Source: Rhizobium nepotum 39/7 (lineage in GTDB: Bacteria; Pseudomonadota; Alphaproteobacteria; Rhizobiales; Rhizobiaceae). Taken from it: a stretch of 64,000 bases of DNA. Below the pieces are notes generated by a model. It had not been told where the DNA came from. It worked only from the letters and a program-made list of their open reading frames with translations, and made no database searches. Below are positions 10,408-19,407 of the stretch, piece by piece. Made by a program: the position numbers and the translations under genes. The stretch spans positions 1-64,000 of the forward strand of contig NZ_JWJH01000008.1 in the NCBI RefSeq assembly GCF_000949865.1, written 5' to 3'. Each line of letters begins with the position of its first letter. Positions within the stretch are counted from its first letter, which is position 1.

Positions 10408-10758
10408 CTAGTGATAATTCACCTTTTCCGCATCGAGAATGCTGTCTGCATCCAGTGCCGCAATCGAAATATCGCTGCGCGCGGGAATATCGCCGGAAAG
10501 CTGCAGTGCCAGATAACGTCCGCAGCAGACCCGCAGAAACGAGGTGAAGTTGCCGAGATCGTGCCCGGCATCAATCGACTCGTTATAAAGGTTGGCGATA
10601 AGCTGCACGCTGTTCATGCCGTCGCGGCGCGAAATCTCGTCCAGCGTCGTCCAGAAGAAGTTTTCAAGCCGGACACTGGTGACCATGCCGTCGATCCGCA
10701 AAGACCGCGTATGGCTTTCCCAAAGCGTCGGGTCTGCCTTGATGAAAAGCTTACACAT
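10408..10758 (-). CDS. Ribbon-helix-helix domain protein (RHH_4-like), putative small DNA-binding protein
   Basis: From the ATG at 10758, which has a very strong upstream site (AGGGAGGAAACC), the protein has 116 residues. It begins MCKLFIKADPTLWESHTRS, then RIDGMVTSVRLENFFWTTLDEISRR. A beta strand followed by two helices of this type matches the RHH_4 family of small proteins common in Alphaproteobacteria. The C-terminal half (FLRVCCGRYLALQLSGDIP) carries a vicinal cysteine pair. It lies downstream of the DJ-1/PfpI gene on the same strand with a 70-bp gap. No target is evident; regulation of a neighbouring transport operon is only a guess. Confidence 0.75.
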   Translation of the reverse strand: MCKLFIKADPTLWESHTRSLRIDGMVTSVRLENFFWTTLDEISRRDGMNSVQLIANLYNESIDAGHDLGNFTSFLRVCCGRYLALQLSGDIPARSDISIAALDADSILDAEKVNYH

Positions 10759-10828
10759 GGTTTCCTCCCTCACCACGCTTAAAGGATAGACGGGAAACGG
10801 GGCAGGTAAAAGCCCCGTTCCGCCGGCC

Positions 10829-11395
10829 TTATTTGCCGAGCACCGCCATGAACTGCGAGAGCCATGCCGGATGGGCCGGCCACGCGGGCGCCGTCACCAG
10901 CTTGCCGTCGGTAACGGCCGCGTCGATGGCGATATCGGCATAGGTGCCGCCCGCCTGTTCCACCTCGGGGCGGCAGGCCGGATAGGCCGAGCAGGTGCGG
11001 CCTTTGAGGACGCCCGCAGCCGCCAGCAATTGCGCACCGTGGCAGACGGCGGCCACAGGCTTGTCAGCCTCGAAGAAATGCTTCACGGCGGCAAGTACAT
11101 CCGCATTGAGCCGCAGATATTCCGGCGCGCGCCCGCCCGGAATGACCAGCGCATCGTAATCCGCAACCTTGATATCGGCAAAGGTGGCGTTGAGCGCGAA
11201 GTTGTGGCCGCGTTTTTCCGAATAGGTCTGGTCGCCCTCGAAATCATGAATGGCGGTGGCGATGGTCTGGCCCGCCTTTTTGCCGGGGCAGACGGCATGG
11301 ACCGTGTGACCGACCGCAAGCAGGGTCTGGAACGGCACCATCGTCTCATAGTCCTCGGCGAAATCGCCGGTGATCATCAAAATCTTCTTCGGCAT
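10829..11395 (-). CDS. DJ-1/PfpI family protein
   Basis: This 188-residue cytoplasmic protein has the flavodoxin-like DJ-1/PfpI fold: strand 1 [17 protein letters not shown], ending in the conserved acidic residue that partners the cysteine, [15 protein letters not shown], and the nucleophile elbow [19 protein letters not shown] with the catalytic-type Cys and adjacent His. Members act as glyoxalases, deglycase-like stress proteins or peptidases; the sequence does not decide between them. It follows the amidase gene by 96 bp in the same direction, and may be a late gene of that operon or separate. Confidence 0.88.
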   Translation of the reverse strand: MPKKILMITGDFAEDYETMVPFQTLLAVGHTVHAVCPGKKAGQTIATAIHDFEGDQTYSEKRGHNFALNATFADIKVADYDALVIPGGRAPEYLRLNADVLAAVKHFFEADKPVAAVCHGAQLLAAAGVLKGRTCSAYPACRPEVEQAGGTYADIAIDAAVTDGKLVTAPAWPAHPAWLSQFMAVLGK

Positions 11396-11491
11396 GTTTG
11401 CTCCTCCCGTTTTTGAATGCCTTGGGCACCGTAGCAGGGCGGGTGGAGATGCGGGTATTATGGCAATACTACAAGGCCGATAAAGACGGAA

Positions 11492-12889
11492 TCAACGCCC
11501 TTGCGACGGCTCCGGCCAGCGCCGTACACCGCCGCCCCAATCCTCGAAGGCTTTGGAAAGCTTCAGGACGAGCAGATCCGCGTAGCGCGGGCCGACGATC
11601 TGCAAGCCGATGGGCATTCCGGATTTTGAAAAGCCGCAATTGATCGAGGATGCCGGCTGCTCGGACATGTTCCACGGGACGGTAAAGGCGATATGTTCGA
11701 AGGGCCGCTCGGGATCGTTGGTCGGCGAGGCCCAGTCGGCGGGATAGGAAACGATGGGATTGACGGGTGAAATCACCACATCAACCGTTTGCATCAACCG
11801 CCCGCAGGCCTTGCGCATTTCCATGGTCTGGTTGAAACCGAAAGCGGCACGCGCGCCGGAGACATTCGCGCCCCTTTCCGCCCATTCGTGAATATAGGGA
11901 AGGATCGCGGCACGGCGATCCGCACTCAATGCCGCCATATCGCCCCAGAATTTCGCCCGCCAGAAATCATCCAGCCCGTCCAGCATGTCCCGCGTCAGCA
12001 CCGGCTCGACTGGGATGACGGTGGCCCCTGCCTCCTCAAACAGTTTCGCGGCGGAGAGCACGGCGTCGCGCACTTCCTCCTCCAGAGCCAAGCCGCAGCC
12101 GGCATCCAGCATCAGGCCGATCTTCAGGCCCTTCACGTCGATATCGAGGTCCATCCAGTCTATATCGTTCGGCGGCAGAGCGGTGCCGTCACGCCAGTCC
12201 GGGCGGGAAAGGGTGGCCATCGCATAGGCGGCATCGACAACGGTACGGGTCATCGGCCCGGCGCAGCGGCCGGTATAATAGGGATCGACGGGTATGCGGC
12301 CCTGGCTGGGCTTGAAGCCGAACAGCCCCGTCCATCCGGCCGGCAGCCGCACCGAGCCGCCAATATCCGTGCCGATATGCAGCGTGCCGTAACCCGCAGC
12401 ACCGGCAGAGGCAGCACCGGCGCTGGAGCCGCCGGGATTCTGTGTTGGGTCCCACGGGTTGCGGCTGAGCTTGTGGAAACTGGAAAGGCCTGATGACAAC
12501 ATGCCGTAATCAGGGCAGGTCGTCTTGGCATAAAGGATCGCACCGTCCTCGCGGCAGCGGGCGGCCACCGGCGCGTCTTCCAGTGCAGGCACCAGTTCCA
12601 CCGCCTTGGTGCCGAGCGGAACCGGTTGGCCTTTGGTGGCGATCAGTTCCTTCAGCGACACCGGAATCCCATCGAGAGCCCCGAGCGTTTCGCCTTTTTG
12701 CCAGCGCTCCGTCGAGGCCAGCGCCTGTTTGCGGGCATCCTCCGGATCATAGGCGTAAAGCGCGTTCACCGTTGGCTCGAAAGCGTCGATGCGGGCCTCC
12801 ACCGCCTGCCAATATTCCGATGGCGACAATTTTTTATCGCGGTAAAGCGCCAGAATTTCGAGCGTGTTGAGGTATATGAGATCGGTCAT
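11492..12889 (-). CDS. Amidase signature family amidohydrolase
   Basis: This 465-residue enzyme has the amidase signature Ser-cisSer-Lys triad: the lysine in VSLKELIATKG, the cis-serine in NPGGSSAGAASAG and the nucleophilic serine in GTDIGGSVRLPAGW. The C-terminal FTVPWNMSEQPASS and MPIGLQIVGPR blocks are also typical. It hydrolyses an amide or an N-acyl/N-carbamoyl compound to acid plus amine or ammonia in the cytoplasm. It is the last gene of a same-strand set with a family 5 binding protein and two permeases, 53 bp from the nearer permease, so its substrate is probably what that system imports. No signal peptide is present. Confidence 0.92.
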   Translation of the reverse strand: MTDLIYLNTLEILALYRDKKLSPSEYWQAVEARIDAFEPTVNALYAYDPEDARKQALASTERWQKGETLGALDGIPVSLKELIATKGQPVPLGTKAVELVPALEDAPVAARCREDGAILYAKTTCPDYGMLSSGLSSFHKLSRNPWDPTQNPGGSSAGAASAGAAGYGTLHIGTDIGGSVRLPAGWTGLFGFKPSQGRIPVDPYYTGRCAGPMTRTVVDAAYAMATLSRPDWRDGTALPPNDIDWMDLDIDVKGLKIGLMLDAGCGLALEEEVRDAVLSAAKLFEEAGATVIPVEPVLTRDMLDGLDDFWRAKFWGDMAALSADRRAAILPYIHEWAERGANVSGARAAFGFNQTMEMRKACGRLMQTVDVVISPVNPIVSYPADWASPTNDPERPFEHIAFTVPWNMSEQPASSINCGFSKSGMPIGLQIVGPRYADLLVLKLSKAFEDWGGGVRRWPEPSQGR

Positions 12890-12942
12890 GGCATCGTCTC
12901 GTCAAAAAAACAGGAAATATCGACGGCAAAGTTCTGAAGCGG

Positions 12943-13764
12943 TCAGCTCGTATCGCGCGGGTCGAGCAGATCGCGCAGGCCGTCGCCAAGAAGATTGAGG
13001 CCGAAGACAGCGAGTGCAATCGCAAGGCCGGGCATGATGGCGAGCCACGGCGCTGTACCGAGATAGGTCTGCGCATCCGCAAGCATCCGCCCCCATGTGG
13101 CAGCCGGAGGCGGCATGCCGAGACCGAGAAACGAAAGCCCCGCTTCGGTGAGGATCGCAAGCCCGAGCTGGATCGTCACCTGCACGATGATCTGGTTGGA
13201 AATATTCGGCACGATATGGAAAAGCGTGATCTTCGTGCGGTTCTGGCCGATGCTGGTGGCAGCGGTGATATATTCCCGCGACCATATCTGCAGGGCCGCC
13301 CCCAGCGTCAGCCGGGCAAAGACAGGCACCATGAAGGTGGCGATCGCGATGATGGCGGTAAACCGCCCCGTACCGATGAAGGCGCCGAGCATCATGGCCG
13401 ACAGGATCGGCGGCAAGGCAAAAATGATATCGCAGATGCGCATCACCACGGTTTCGGTGAACCCCCGCAAGGCTGCGACGGAAACACCGACGGCAGTACC
13501 GATAAGAGCACCGATGGCGACGGCAGCAATGGAGGTGGAGAGCGAATTCCACGCCCCGGCCATCAGCATGGAGAGAACGTCGCGGCCGAAATGGTCAGTA
13601 CCGAGACCGCCATAAACAAACGGCGATTTCAGCTTCTGGACGATCTGCATCTTTGTGGGTGACACGGGCGTCCAGACCAGCGAGATCAACGCGACAGCGA
13701 CCAGGAAAGCGGTGACGGCGATGCCAAGGACGAAGGCTGGGCGGCGGCGGATCAGTCGCATCAT
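12943..13764 (-). CDS. Peptide-type ABC transporter permease (DppC-like)
   Basis: This 273-residue inner-membrane protein opens with MMRLIRRRPAFVLGIAVTAF. It has the DppC hallmarks YGGLGTDHFGRDVLSMLMAG and an EAA loop around AATSIGQNRTKITLFHIVPN, and ends in GLNLLGDGLRDLLDPRD. Its start overlaps the upstream permease stop (ATGA), indicating translational coupling. The two permeases and the binding protein form a system with no ATPase gene beside it. The two ATPases at 17825-19407, or others in the genome, could energise it. Confidence 0.92.
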   Translation of the reverse strand: MMRLIRRRPAFVLGIAVTAFLVAVALISLVWTPVSPTKMQIVQKLKSPFVYGGLGTDHFGRDVLSMLMAGAWNSLSTSIAAVAIGALIGTAVGVSVAALRGFTETVVMRICDIIFALPPILSAMMLGAFIGTGRFTAIIAIATFMVPVFARLTLGAALQIWSREYITAATSIGQNRTKITLFHIVPNISNQIIVQVTIQLGLAILTEAGLSFLGLGMPPPAATWGRMLADAQTYLGTAPWLAIMPGLAIALAVFGLNLLGDGLRDLLDPRDTS

Positions 13765-14711
13765 CGTGCACCTGCCCGCAGTCTCGGATCAATGAAGAGA
13801 TAGGCGATATCGACCAGAAAATTCATGACGATGACGAGCGCCGAGAAGAACAGTACGACGGACTGCATGACGACGATATCCCGCTGCGTCAGCGCCTGAA
13901 AAGCGAGCCGCCCAAGACCCGGCAGGTTGAAGACATTTTCCACCAGAACGGCCCCGGCAATCAGGAAGGTGAATTGCAGACCGATCATGGTGACAACGGG
14001 GATCATGGCGTTCGGTACCGCATGCCGCCACAGCGCCACCCGTTCGCTCAAGCCCTTGGCCCGGGCGGTGCGCACAAAATCCTCGTTCATTACCTCAAGT
14101 ACTGCCGAACGGCAGACGCGGGTGAGAACACCTGCCTGCGACAGCGCAAGGGCAATGGCGGGAAGAATGAGCGCCACAAGCCCCGCCGAGAAACTCGGAC
14201 GCCAGCCGGGAAAACCGCCTGATGGCAGCCAGCCGAGCGTGGTGGAAAAGACGATGATGAGCAGAAGCCCAACCCAGAAACCGGGCACGGCAATGCCGAC
14301 ATGGGAAAACAGCCCGGCTGCGAAATCCACCGGCCCGTTACGGCTTCTGGCCGCTGCCACACCGAGCGGAATGGCGATGGCGACCGAAAGGCAGACTGCG
14401 AGCAGGGCAAGCGGCAGGGTGACGGCAAGCCGTTCGACAATCAACCCCGCCACCGGCACGCCGTAAGTGTAGGATTGCCCAAGATCACCCCGGAACACGC
14501 CGACGAGCCAGTGGATGTAACGCAATGGCAGGGGCTGATCGAGACCCATCTGCTTTTGCAGCGCGAGAAGCGTATCGGGGCTTGCCGACGTGCCGAGCAT
14601 GATGGCCGCCGGATCCCCCGGCAGCAGCCCCATGATGATGTATATGATGAGCGACACCGCAAACAGCGTGACGATGAGGCTTGCAAGGCGCCGGATGAGA
14701 ACGGCTAACAT
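13761..14711 (-). CDS. Peptide-type ABC transporter permease (DppB-like)
   Basis: The protein has 316 residues. N-terminal helix LIVTLFAVSLIIYIIMGLLPGDPAAIML, then LLALQKQMGLDQPLPLRYIHW, is the classical DppB beginning. The EAA loop is around FVRTARAKGLSERVALWRHAVPN. GGAGAAG lies eight nt before the ATG. It is preceded by a 223-bp gap filled mainly by palindromic repeat B, which separates it from the binding-protein gene, and it overlaps the DppC-like gene by 4 bp. It forms half of the channel. Confidence 0.93.
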   Translation of the reverse strand: MLAVLIRRLASLIVTLFAVSLIIYIIMGLLPGDPAAIMLGTSASPDTLLALQKQMGLDQPLPLRYIHWLVGVFRGDLGQSYTYGVPVAGLIVERLAVTLPLALLAVCLSVAIAIPLGVAAARSRNGPVDFAAGLFSHVGIAVPGFWVGLLLIIVFSTTLGWLPSGGFPGWRPSFSAGLVALILPAIALALSQAGVLTRVCRSAVLEVMNEDFVRTARAKGLSERVALWRHAVPNAMIPVVTMIGLQFTFLIAGAVLVENVFNLPGLGRLAFQALTQRDIVVMQSVVLFFSALVIVMNFLVDIAYLFIDPRLRAGAR

Positions 14712-14785
14712 CTGGCATCTTCTCCTTGCGCGGTTTCGCTGCCGAACATGGCAGATGAAGTTGTCGTCTTCCTGCGCAAATCTCT

Positions 14786-14902
14786 CCTCATTCCCGTGCC
14801 CGTCACGGGAATCCAGTCGACGCGCGTCTGCGCGGCGGAGAGAGACCTATCAGCCCAAGGACTTGGGCTGGCTGGATTCCTGTGACAAGCACAGGAATGA
14901 GG
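14786..14902. repeat. Palindromic intergenic repeat family B, copy 2 (117 bp, inverted)
   Basis: The element runs from CCTCATTCCCGTGCCCGTCA to TGACAAGCACAGGAATGAGG. It contains the same CAGCCCAAGGACTTGGGCTG core and GACGCGCGTC motif as the copy at 10251-10367, in the opposite orientation. It lies inside an operon, between the binding-protein gene and the first permease gene. It could therefore shape mRNA end formation there, like E. coli REP sequences between malE and malF. Confidence 0.8.
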
Positions 14903-14934
14903 GTAGGAGTGCGCCTCGCCATTCACGACAAACG

Positions 14935-16473
14935 TCACTCTTCCCAATGCACATCCGTCAGGACATTCGAGGGAATAGGCTCGTTTTCCCACAACCCCTT
15001 CACCTTCTTGTCCCACACACCGAGTTTCGGCATGACGAAGAGGTAGAGCGCGGGTACATCTTCCGCGAGGATTTTCTGGGCGTCGCCATAAAACGCTTCC
15101 TGCTCGGCGGCATCAGCCGTCTTTTCGACGCTGGTGATGACCTCGTTGAAGGCCGGGTTCTTGTAGTTGAAGTAGTAGGGATCGCGCGCATAGATATCGA
15201 TATCCATCGGTTCGGCATGGGCGACGATGGTCATGTCGTAATCCGCGCCTTTGAGAACATCCGCCACCCATTTCGCCGGAAATTCCGTGGTTTCGATGGT
15301 CATCGTCACGCCGATTTCGGCCAGCATAGCCTGCAGGATTTGCGAGGTGCGCTGAGCATAGGCCATCTGCGGCGCCTTGATGGTGAAGCTGAATCCGTCA
15401 GGATAACCGGCCTCGGCAAGAAGCGCCTTCGCCTTGTCGATATCGTAAGGATGCACGCCGGTCATATCGACGTAACCACGATCGTTCGGGGTGTAATGGC
15501 TGCCAATGGCAGTGCCGAAGCCGGACCATGCACCTTCAATCACCGTGCCGCGATCCACCGCCATCATCAGCGCCTGGCGCACGCGCTTGTCATTGAAGGG
15601 TTTGCGGGCATTGTTCATGCCGGCCACGACCTTCAGTTCGGTATTACCGACGAAGGTGCCGAGGCGCGCATCACCGTCGAAGGAGGTCATCAGTTCCGGT
15701 GCACCGAATTCTGGAAAGGCATCGATATCACCGGATTTCAGCGCTGCCGCCTGCGCCTGCGGATCGGAAACGAAGCGGAAGGTCGCCTTCTCAAGCTTCA
15801 CCGCGACCGCCTTGTCCCAATAGGCCGCGTTCTTCTCCAGATCCACCTTGTCGCCCTTGGCCCAGTTCACGAATTTGAACGGGCCGGTACCGATGGGTGT
15901 TGTGCGGTTATTGTCGGCGCTTTTTGGCGCGACCATGACGGAAGCCGGCCAGCCGAGCCAGTAGATCAGGCTACCCGCCGGCTGCTTCAGTTTCAGCACC
16001 AGCGTCGCCGCATCCGGCGCTTCGATACTGTCTATGGCGGTAAAGAAACGTTTTTGCGGGTTTACGGACGTTTCGCCGCGCGCCCGGTCGAGCGCAAATT
16101 TTGCAACGGAGGAATCGAAAACCTCGCCGTCGTGGAAAATAACGCCATTGCGCAGCTTGAAGGTATAGGTCTTGCCATCGGCTGAAATTTCCCAGCTTTC
16201 GGCAAGCTGCGGTCTCACCTTGCCGTCATGGCCGATGGTGACGAGACCTTCGAATATGTTCTGCCAGGTCACCTGACCGATGGCGACGGGTGCTGCAATG
16301 GTCGGGTCAAGACCGGTCGGCTCCACCGTCATGCCAAGCGTCAGGGCGGTCTTCGGCGCAGCCTCGGCATCCGTCATCGAAAGCGGCATCCAGAGCGCCG
16401 TCCCCAGTGCAAGCATGAGCGCGGCACGCCGCGTCACTGTCAGCGGTTGCGAAAAATAAGTGCGTGGCATCAT
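14935..16473 (-). CDS. Peptide-type ABC transporter substrate-binding protein (SBP family 5)
   Basis: This 512-residue exported protein has a signal sequence containing a twin arginine (TRRAALMLALGTALW, residues 14-28) and a cleavage site near AEA at 36-38. The motif lacks the usual Phe-Leu, so Sec or Tat export cannot be decided. Family 5 features are LGMTVEPTGLDPTIAAP, AESWEISADGKTYTFKLRNG, FHDGEVFDSSVAKFALDRA and the C-terminal LFVMPKLGVWDKKVKG. It is the upstream member of a minus-strand set with two permeases and an amidase. A LysR gene lies 185 bp further upstream. The ligand is probably an amide or a short peptide. Confidence 0.92.
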   Translation of the reverse strand: MMPRTYFSQPLTVTRRAALMLALGTALWMPLSMTDAEAAPKTALTLGMTVEPTGLDPTIAAPVAIGQVTWQNIFEGLVTIGHDGKVRPQLAESWEISADGKTYTFKLRNGVIFHDGEVFDSSVAKFALDRARGETSVNPQKRFFTAIDSIEAPDAATLVLKLKQPAGSLIYWLGWPASVMVAPKSADNNRTTPIGTGPFKFVNWAKGDKVDLEKNAAYWDKAVAVKLEKATFRFVSDPQAQAAALKSGDIDAFPEFGAPELMTSFDGDARLGTFVGNTELKVVAGMNNARKPFNDKRVRQALMMAVDRGTVIEGAWSGFGTAIGSHYTPNDRGYVDMTGVHPYDIDKAKALLAEAGYPDGFSFTIKAPQMAYAQRTSQILQAMLAEIGVTMTIETTEFPAKWVADVLKGADYDMTIVAHAEPMDIDIYARDPYYFNYKNPAFNEVITSVEKTADAAEQEAFYGDAQKILAEDVPALYLFVMPKLGVWDKKVKGLWENEPIPSNVLTDVHWEE

Positions 16474-16549
16474 TGTCCCCTGTCTGGCGGCCGAGGCATT
16501 TTTGCCTTTTGAAGACCACCCGTTGCAAAAAGAGTGTCATGTTGCAGGC

Positions 16550-16602
16550 GCACACACAATCTTGATTTTTGTGTGCTCCGTGTAGCTGAAATGGCTACAC
16601 GG
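16550..16602. promoter_or_regulatory. Two inverted repeats in the LysR/binding-protein intergenic region
   Basis: GCACACA (16550-16556) pairs with TGTGTGC (16570-16576). CCGTGTAGC (16578-16586) pairs with GCTACACGG (16594-16602). Both lie upstream of the binding-protein start and downstream of the LysR stop on the same strand. The second may be a weak 3' hairpin of the LysR mRNA; the first could be a regulator site. Neither is proven. Confidence 0.35.
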
Positions 16603-16658
16603 AAATGCGGATGGAAATCAACCTGGACGGACAATTCTCCAGGCGGGCGAGTTCCCCC

Positions 16659-17561
16659 CTACTCCGCTGTCGCCTCACGCATGAAACGTTCGATGAAATC
16701 CGCTAGCTTGGAGGCGGCGAAAGACAATTGCCTGTCGGGCGCGATGCAGAGATCGATCTGGGTATGGATGCCTTTCTTGCCGGAAAGCGGAACGGCGACC
16801 ATCTGGCCGCTGCGGATTTCGCGCGCGACCGAAAGCGCCGGCAGCAGTGTGGCGGCAGCGTGGCCCAGCACCAGCTCCTTCAGCATTTCCAGCGAACTTG
16901 TGATGAAGACGGGATCAAGCTCGATGCCGGCATCGGTAAACAGCGTATCGAAAGCCTGGCGTGCCGCGAAGCTCTTGTCCGGCAGGGCAAGCGGCAGGCT
17001 GGCCAATTCCTTCAACGAGACTTCCGCCTGCGCGGCAAGCGCATGGCCGGCGGGGAAAATCGCATCGTAGCTGATGCGGGTGCGCGAGCGTACCTTCACC
17101 CCGGAGACCTTCGCGGCGAAAAGGCTGACGACCAGATCCGCTTCGGCTGCACCCAGTGCTTCCATCGCCTGGCGTGCGCTGGTGATATGGACCTCGAAAC
17201 GCAGCTGCGGATATTTGAGGCTGAACTGCGCCAGCACCGGCGCCAGAAGGTTCGCCACCGTCGCACCATTGGCATAAACGGTGACCCGGCCGCGCTGCAG
17301 CCCCTTCAAATCGTCGATCAGTTGATGAACGTGGTCGAGTTCGCGCAGCGTCTTTCCGGCCCGCGCGGCGAGCAATTCTCCCGCCGCCGTCAGCTTCACG
17401 CCACGGCTGGATCGCTCCACCAGCGGCGAGCCGAAATAATATTCGAGGTTCTCGATCTGGCGGCTGACAGCCGTCGGCGCGACATTCAGGTTTTCCGCCG
17501 CAGCACGCATGGAATTGGTGCGGACCAGTTCGTCGAAATACATCAATGCGCGCAATTGCAT
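16659..17561 (-). CDS. LysR-family transcriptional regulator
   Basis: The protein has 300 residues from the chosen ATG (MQLRALMYFDEL), the normal LysR N-terminus. A longer frame exists upstream but has no better ribosome site. The winged helix-turn-helix covers residues about 3-62 (SMRAAAENLNVAPTAVSRQIENLE, then SRGVKLTAAGE), followed by a periplasmic-binding-like effector domain. It is encoded on the same strand directly upstream of the binding-protein/permease/amidase genes, an unusual arrangement because LysR genes are often divergent. It may still control them, since no other regulator is near. The inducer is unknown. Confidence 0.88.
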   Translation of the reverse strand: MQLRALMYFDELVRTNSMRAAAENLNVAPTAVSRQIENLEYYFGSPLVERSSRGVKLTAAGELLAARAGKTLRELDHVHQLIDDLKGLQRGRVTVYANGATVANLLAPVLAQFSLKYPQLRFEVHITSARQAMEALGAAEADLVVSLFAAKVSGVKVRSRTRISYDAIFPAGHALAAQAEVSLKELASLPLALPDKSFAARQAFDTLFTDAGIELDPVFITSSLEMLKELVLGHAAATLLPALSVAREIRSGQMVAVPLSGKKGIHTQIDLCIAPDRQLSFAASKLADFIERFMREATAE

Positions 17562-17683
17562 GGTCTGGATACCTTGTTCGGATATGCCTGCGTGGCGGCC
17601 CACCATATCACCGTCGGGTCGCGAGAGAATACCGGGACCTTGTCCGTCATAGCGTATGTAGAGCGGGAGGGCGCCTCTTGTTT

Positions 17684-17801
17684 CTTCTCCCCGCCGGGGA
17701 GAAGGTCGTGGCAGCGGGATGAGGGGGCGAGGCCAAAGATATGCGGAGAGCTTGCCCCCTCATCTGACCCTTCGGGCCATCTTCTCCCCGCCGGGGAGAA
17801 G
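17684..17801. repeat. Palindromic intergenic repeat family A, copy 2 (118 bp, inverted)
   Basis: It is bounded by CTTCTCCCCGCCGGGGAGAA(G) at both ends and carries the same internal CCCTCATC...GATGAGGG arms and GACCCTTCGGGCC motif as the copy at 2990-3107, in the opposite orientation. It separates the last ATPase gene of the upstream operon from the LysR gene. It probably forms a cruciform or an mRNA hairpin at the end of that operon. Confidence 0.8.
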
Positions 17802-17824
17802 AAACATGCCACAACGCCGCACCC

Positions 17825-18574
17825 TCAAGCGCGCTTAAAACCCTCGCTCGCCACCAGCAGCTGCCTGGTATAATCAGCCGTAAACTCACGGCTTTCCAGC
17901 GCCTCGGCCTCCAGCATTTCCACCACCTTGCCGCTTTTCATCACCGCCAGACGATCACACATATGGCTGATGACGCCGAGATCGTGGCTGACCATGACGA
18001 AGGTGAGGTTGCGGTCCTTGCGGGCCTGTTCCAGCAGGTTGAGGATTTCCGCCTGAATGGAAGCGTCTAGCGCCGAAGTCGGCTCGTCCAGCAGCAGGAT
18101 TTTCGGCTCCACGATCAGCGCGCGGGCAATGGCGATGCGCTGCCGCTGGCCGCCGGAAAGCTGGTGCGAATAGCGGAAGCGAAAACCGGTACCGAGGCCC
18201 ACCTCGTCCAGCGCGCGCGCAATACGCTGCTCGCGATTGTCGAGACCATGGATGACCAATGGCTCGAGCAGCAGCGCATCCACCGTCTGGCGGGGGTGAA
18301 GGGAACCGTAAGGATCCTGGAACACCATCTGCACATCGCTATAGAAGCTTTTGTCGCGGTGTTTGCTCGAATAGGAACGCCCGGCCACCATCAACGAACC
18401 TTCATCGAAATGGTTGAGGCCGGCAACGGCCCTGAGCAAGGTCGACTTGCCGGAACCGGATTCGCCGACGATACCGAAGGATTCACCTTCGGTCACATCG
18501 ATGCTGACGCTGTCGAGCGCGATATATCCGTCGAAATCGACCACCATGTCTCGGATAGAAAGAACCGTGCTCAT
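17825..18574 (-). CDS. Peptide-type ABC transporter ATP-binding protein (DppF-like)
   Basis: The protein has 249 residues, starting [16 protein letters not shown] at the ATG that overlaps the previous gene's stop (ATGA). It has Walker [19 protein letters not shown]-loop VQMVFQDPYGSLHPRQTV, signature LSGGQRQRIAIARAL, Walker [15 protein letters not shown] and H-loop MVSHDLGVISHMCDR. The Q-loop sequence with SLHPR is typical of the DppF/OppF branch. It lacks the long oligopeptide C-terminal extension. It is the last gene of a six-gene operon beginning at 24165 and forms the nucleotide-binding pair with the next gene upstream. Confidence 0.93.
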   Translation of the reverse strand: MSTVLSIRDMVVDFDGYIALDSVSIDVTEGESFGIVGESGSGKSTLLRAVAGLNHFDEGSLMVAGRSYSSKHRDKSFYSDVQMVFQDPYGSLHPRQTVDALLLEPLVIHGLDNREQRIARALDEVGLGTGFRFRYSHQLSGGQRQRIAIARALIVEPKILLLDEPTSALDASIQAEILNLLEQARKDRNLTFVMVSHDLGVISHMCDRLAVMKSGKVVEMLEAEALESREFTADYTRQLLVASEGFKRA

Positions 18575-19407
18575 GCGCGCCACTCCGCCTTGCGTTCCAG
18601 AACCGGCAGCGGATGCCGGTGGCCGCCGATTTCCGGCAGGCAGTTCAGCAAGCCCTGCGTATAGGGATGCTTCGCCTCCTTCAGATTGGCCGACGACAGC
18701 TCCTCCACCACCTTGCCGGCATACATGACCAGAACGCGGTCGCAGAAGGACGATACCAGCCGCAGATCGTGGCTGACGAAAATCAGCCCCATGCCGCGAT
18801 CGCGCACCAGCTTGTCGAGAATGTCGAGCACTTCGAGCTGAACGGTCACATCAAGCGCCGATGTCGGCTCGTCGGCGATCAGCAGTTCCGGGCCGCAGAC
18901 CAGCATCATGGCGATCATGACGCGCTGGCCCATGCCGCCGGAAACTTCGTGCGGGTAAAGATCGAACACGCGCTCGGGATCGCGGATCTGCACCGCCTCC
19001 AGCATGGCGAGCGTGCGCTGGCGCGCCTCGCTGGAGCCGATGTTTTCATGGGTGCGCAGCGTTTCCATGATCTGGCGGCCGATGGGCATGACCGGGTTCA
19101 GCGAATATTTCGGATCCTGCAGGATCATGGCCATGCGCTTGCCGCGCATGAGCCGCCTTTCCTTGGCCGAAGCGCTGAGAAGATCGATATCGCCGAAGCG
19201 CAACACATCGGCTTCGATGCGGGCGCTCTTCGGCGTCAGCCCCATGATGGCGCGGCCGGTCTGCGATTTTCCGGAGCCGGATTCGCCGACGATACCCAGG
19301 CGTTCGCGTCCCAGCGTGAAGGAGACGCCGCGCACGGCCTCAACCAGCCCGGTGCGGGTGGGGAAGGAAACGCGGAGATTCTGGACGGTCAGAAGCGGCG
19401 CACTCAT
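18571..19407 (-). CDS. Peptide-type ABC transporter ATP-binding protein (DppD-like)
   Basis: The protein has 278 residues from [15 protein letters not shown], whose ATG overlaps the permease stop by 4 bp. It has Walker [19 protein letters not shown]-loop [17 protein letters not shown], signature [15 protein letters not shown], Walker [17 protein letters not shown] and the DppD-type C-terminal [16 protein letters not shown] motif. The signature has GMGQ rather than the more common GMRQ. It acts at the cytoplasmic face with the DppF-like partner to drive uptake through the two permeases upstream. Confidence 0.93.
   Translation of the reverse strand: MSAPLLTVQNLRVSFPTRTGLVEAVRGVSFTLGRERLGIVGESGSGKSQTGRAIMGLTPKSARIEADVLRFGDIDLLSASAKERRLMRGKRMAMILQDPKYSLNPVMPIGRQIMETLRTHENIGSSEARQRTLAMLEAVQIRDPERVFDLYPHEVSGGMGQRVMIAMMLVCGPELLIADEPTSALDVTVQLEVLDILDKLVRDRGMGLIFVSHDLRLVSSFCDRVLVMYAGKVVEELSSANLKEAKHPYTQGLLNCLPEIGGHRHPLPVLERKAEWRA

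Noticed and set aside
12902-13552. A 216-codon minus-strand frame overlapping the DppC-like permease
   Set aside because: It is an alternative frame of the same strand with low-complexity Arg/His content; the frame at 12943-13764 carries the full permease motifs.
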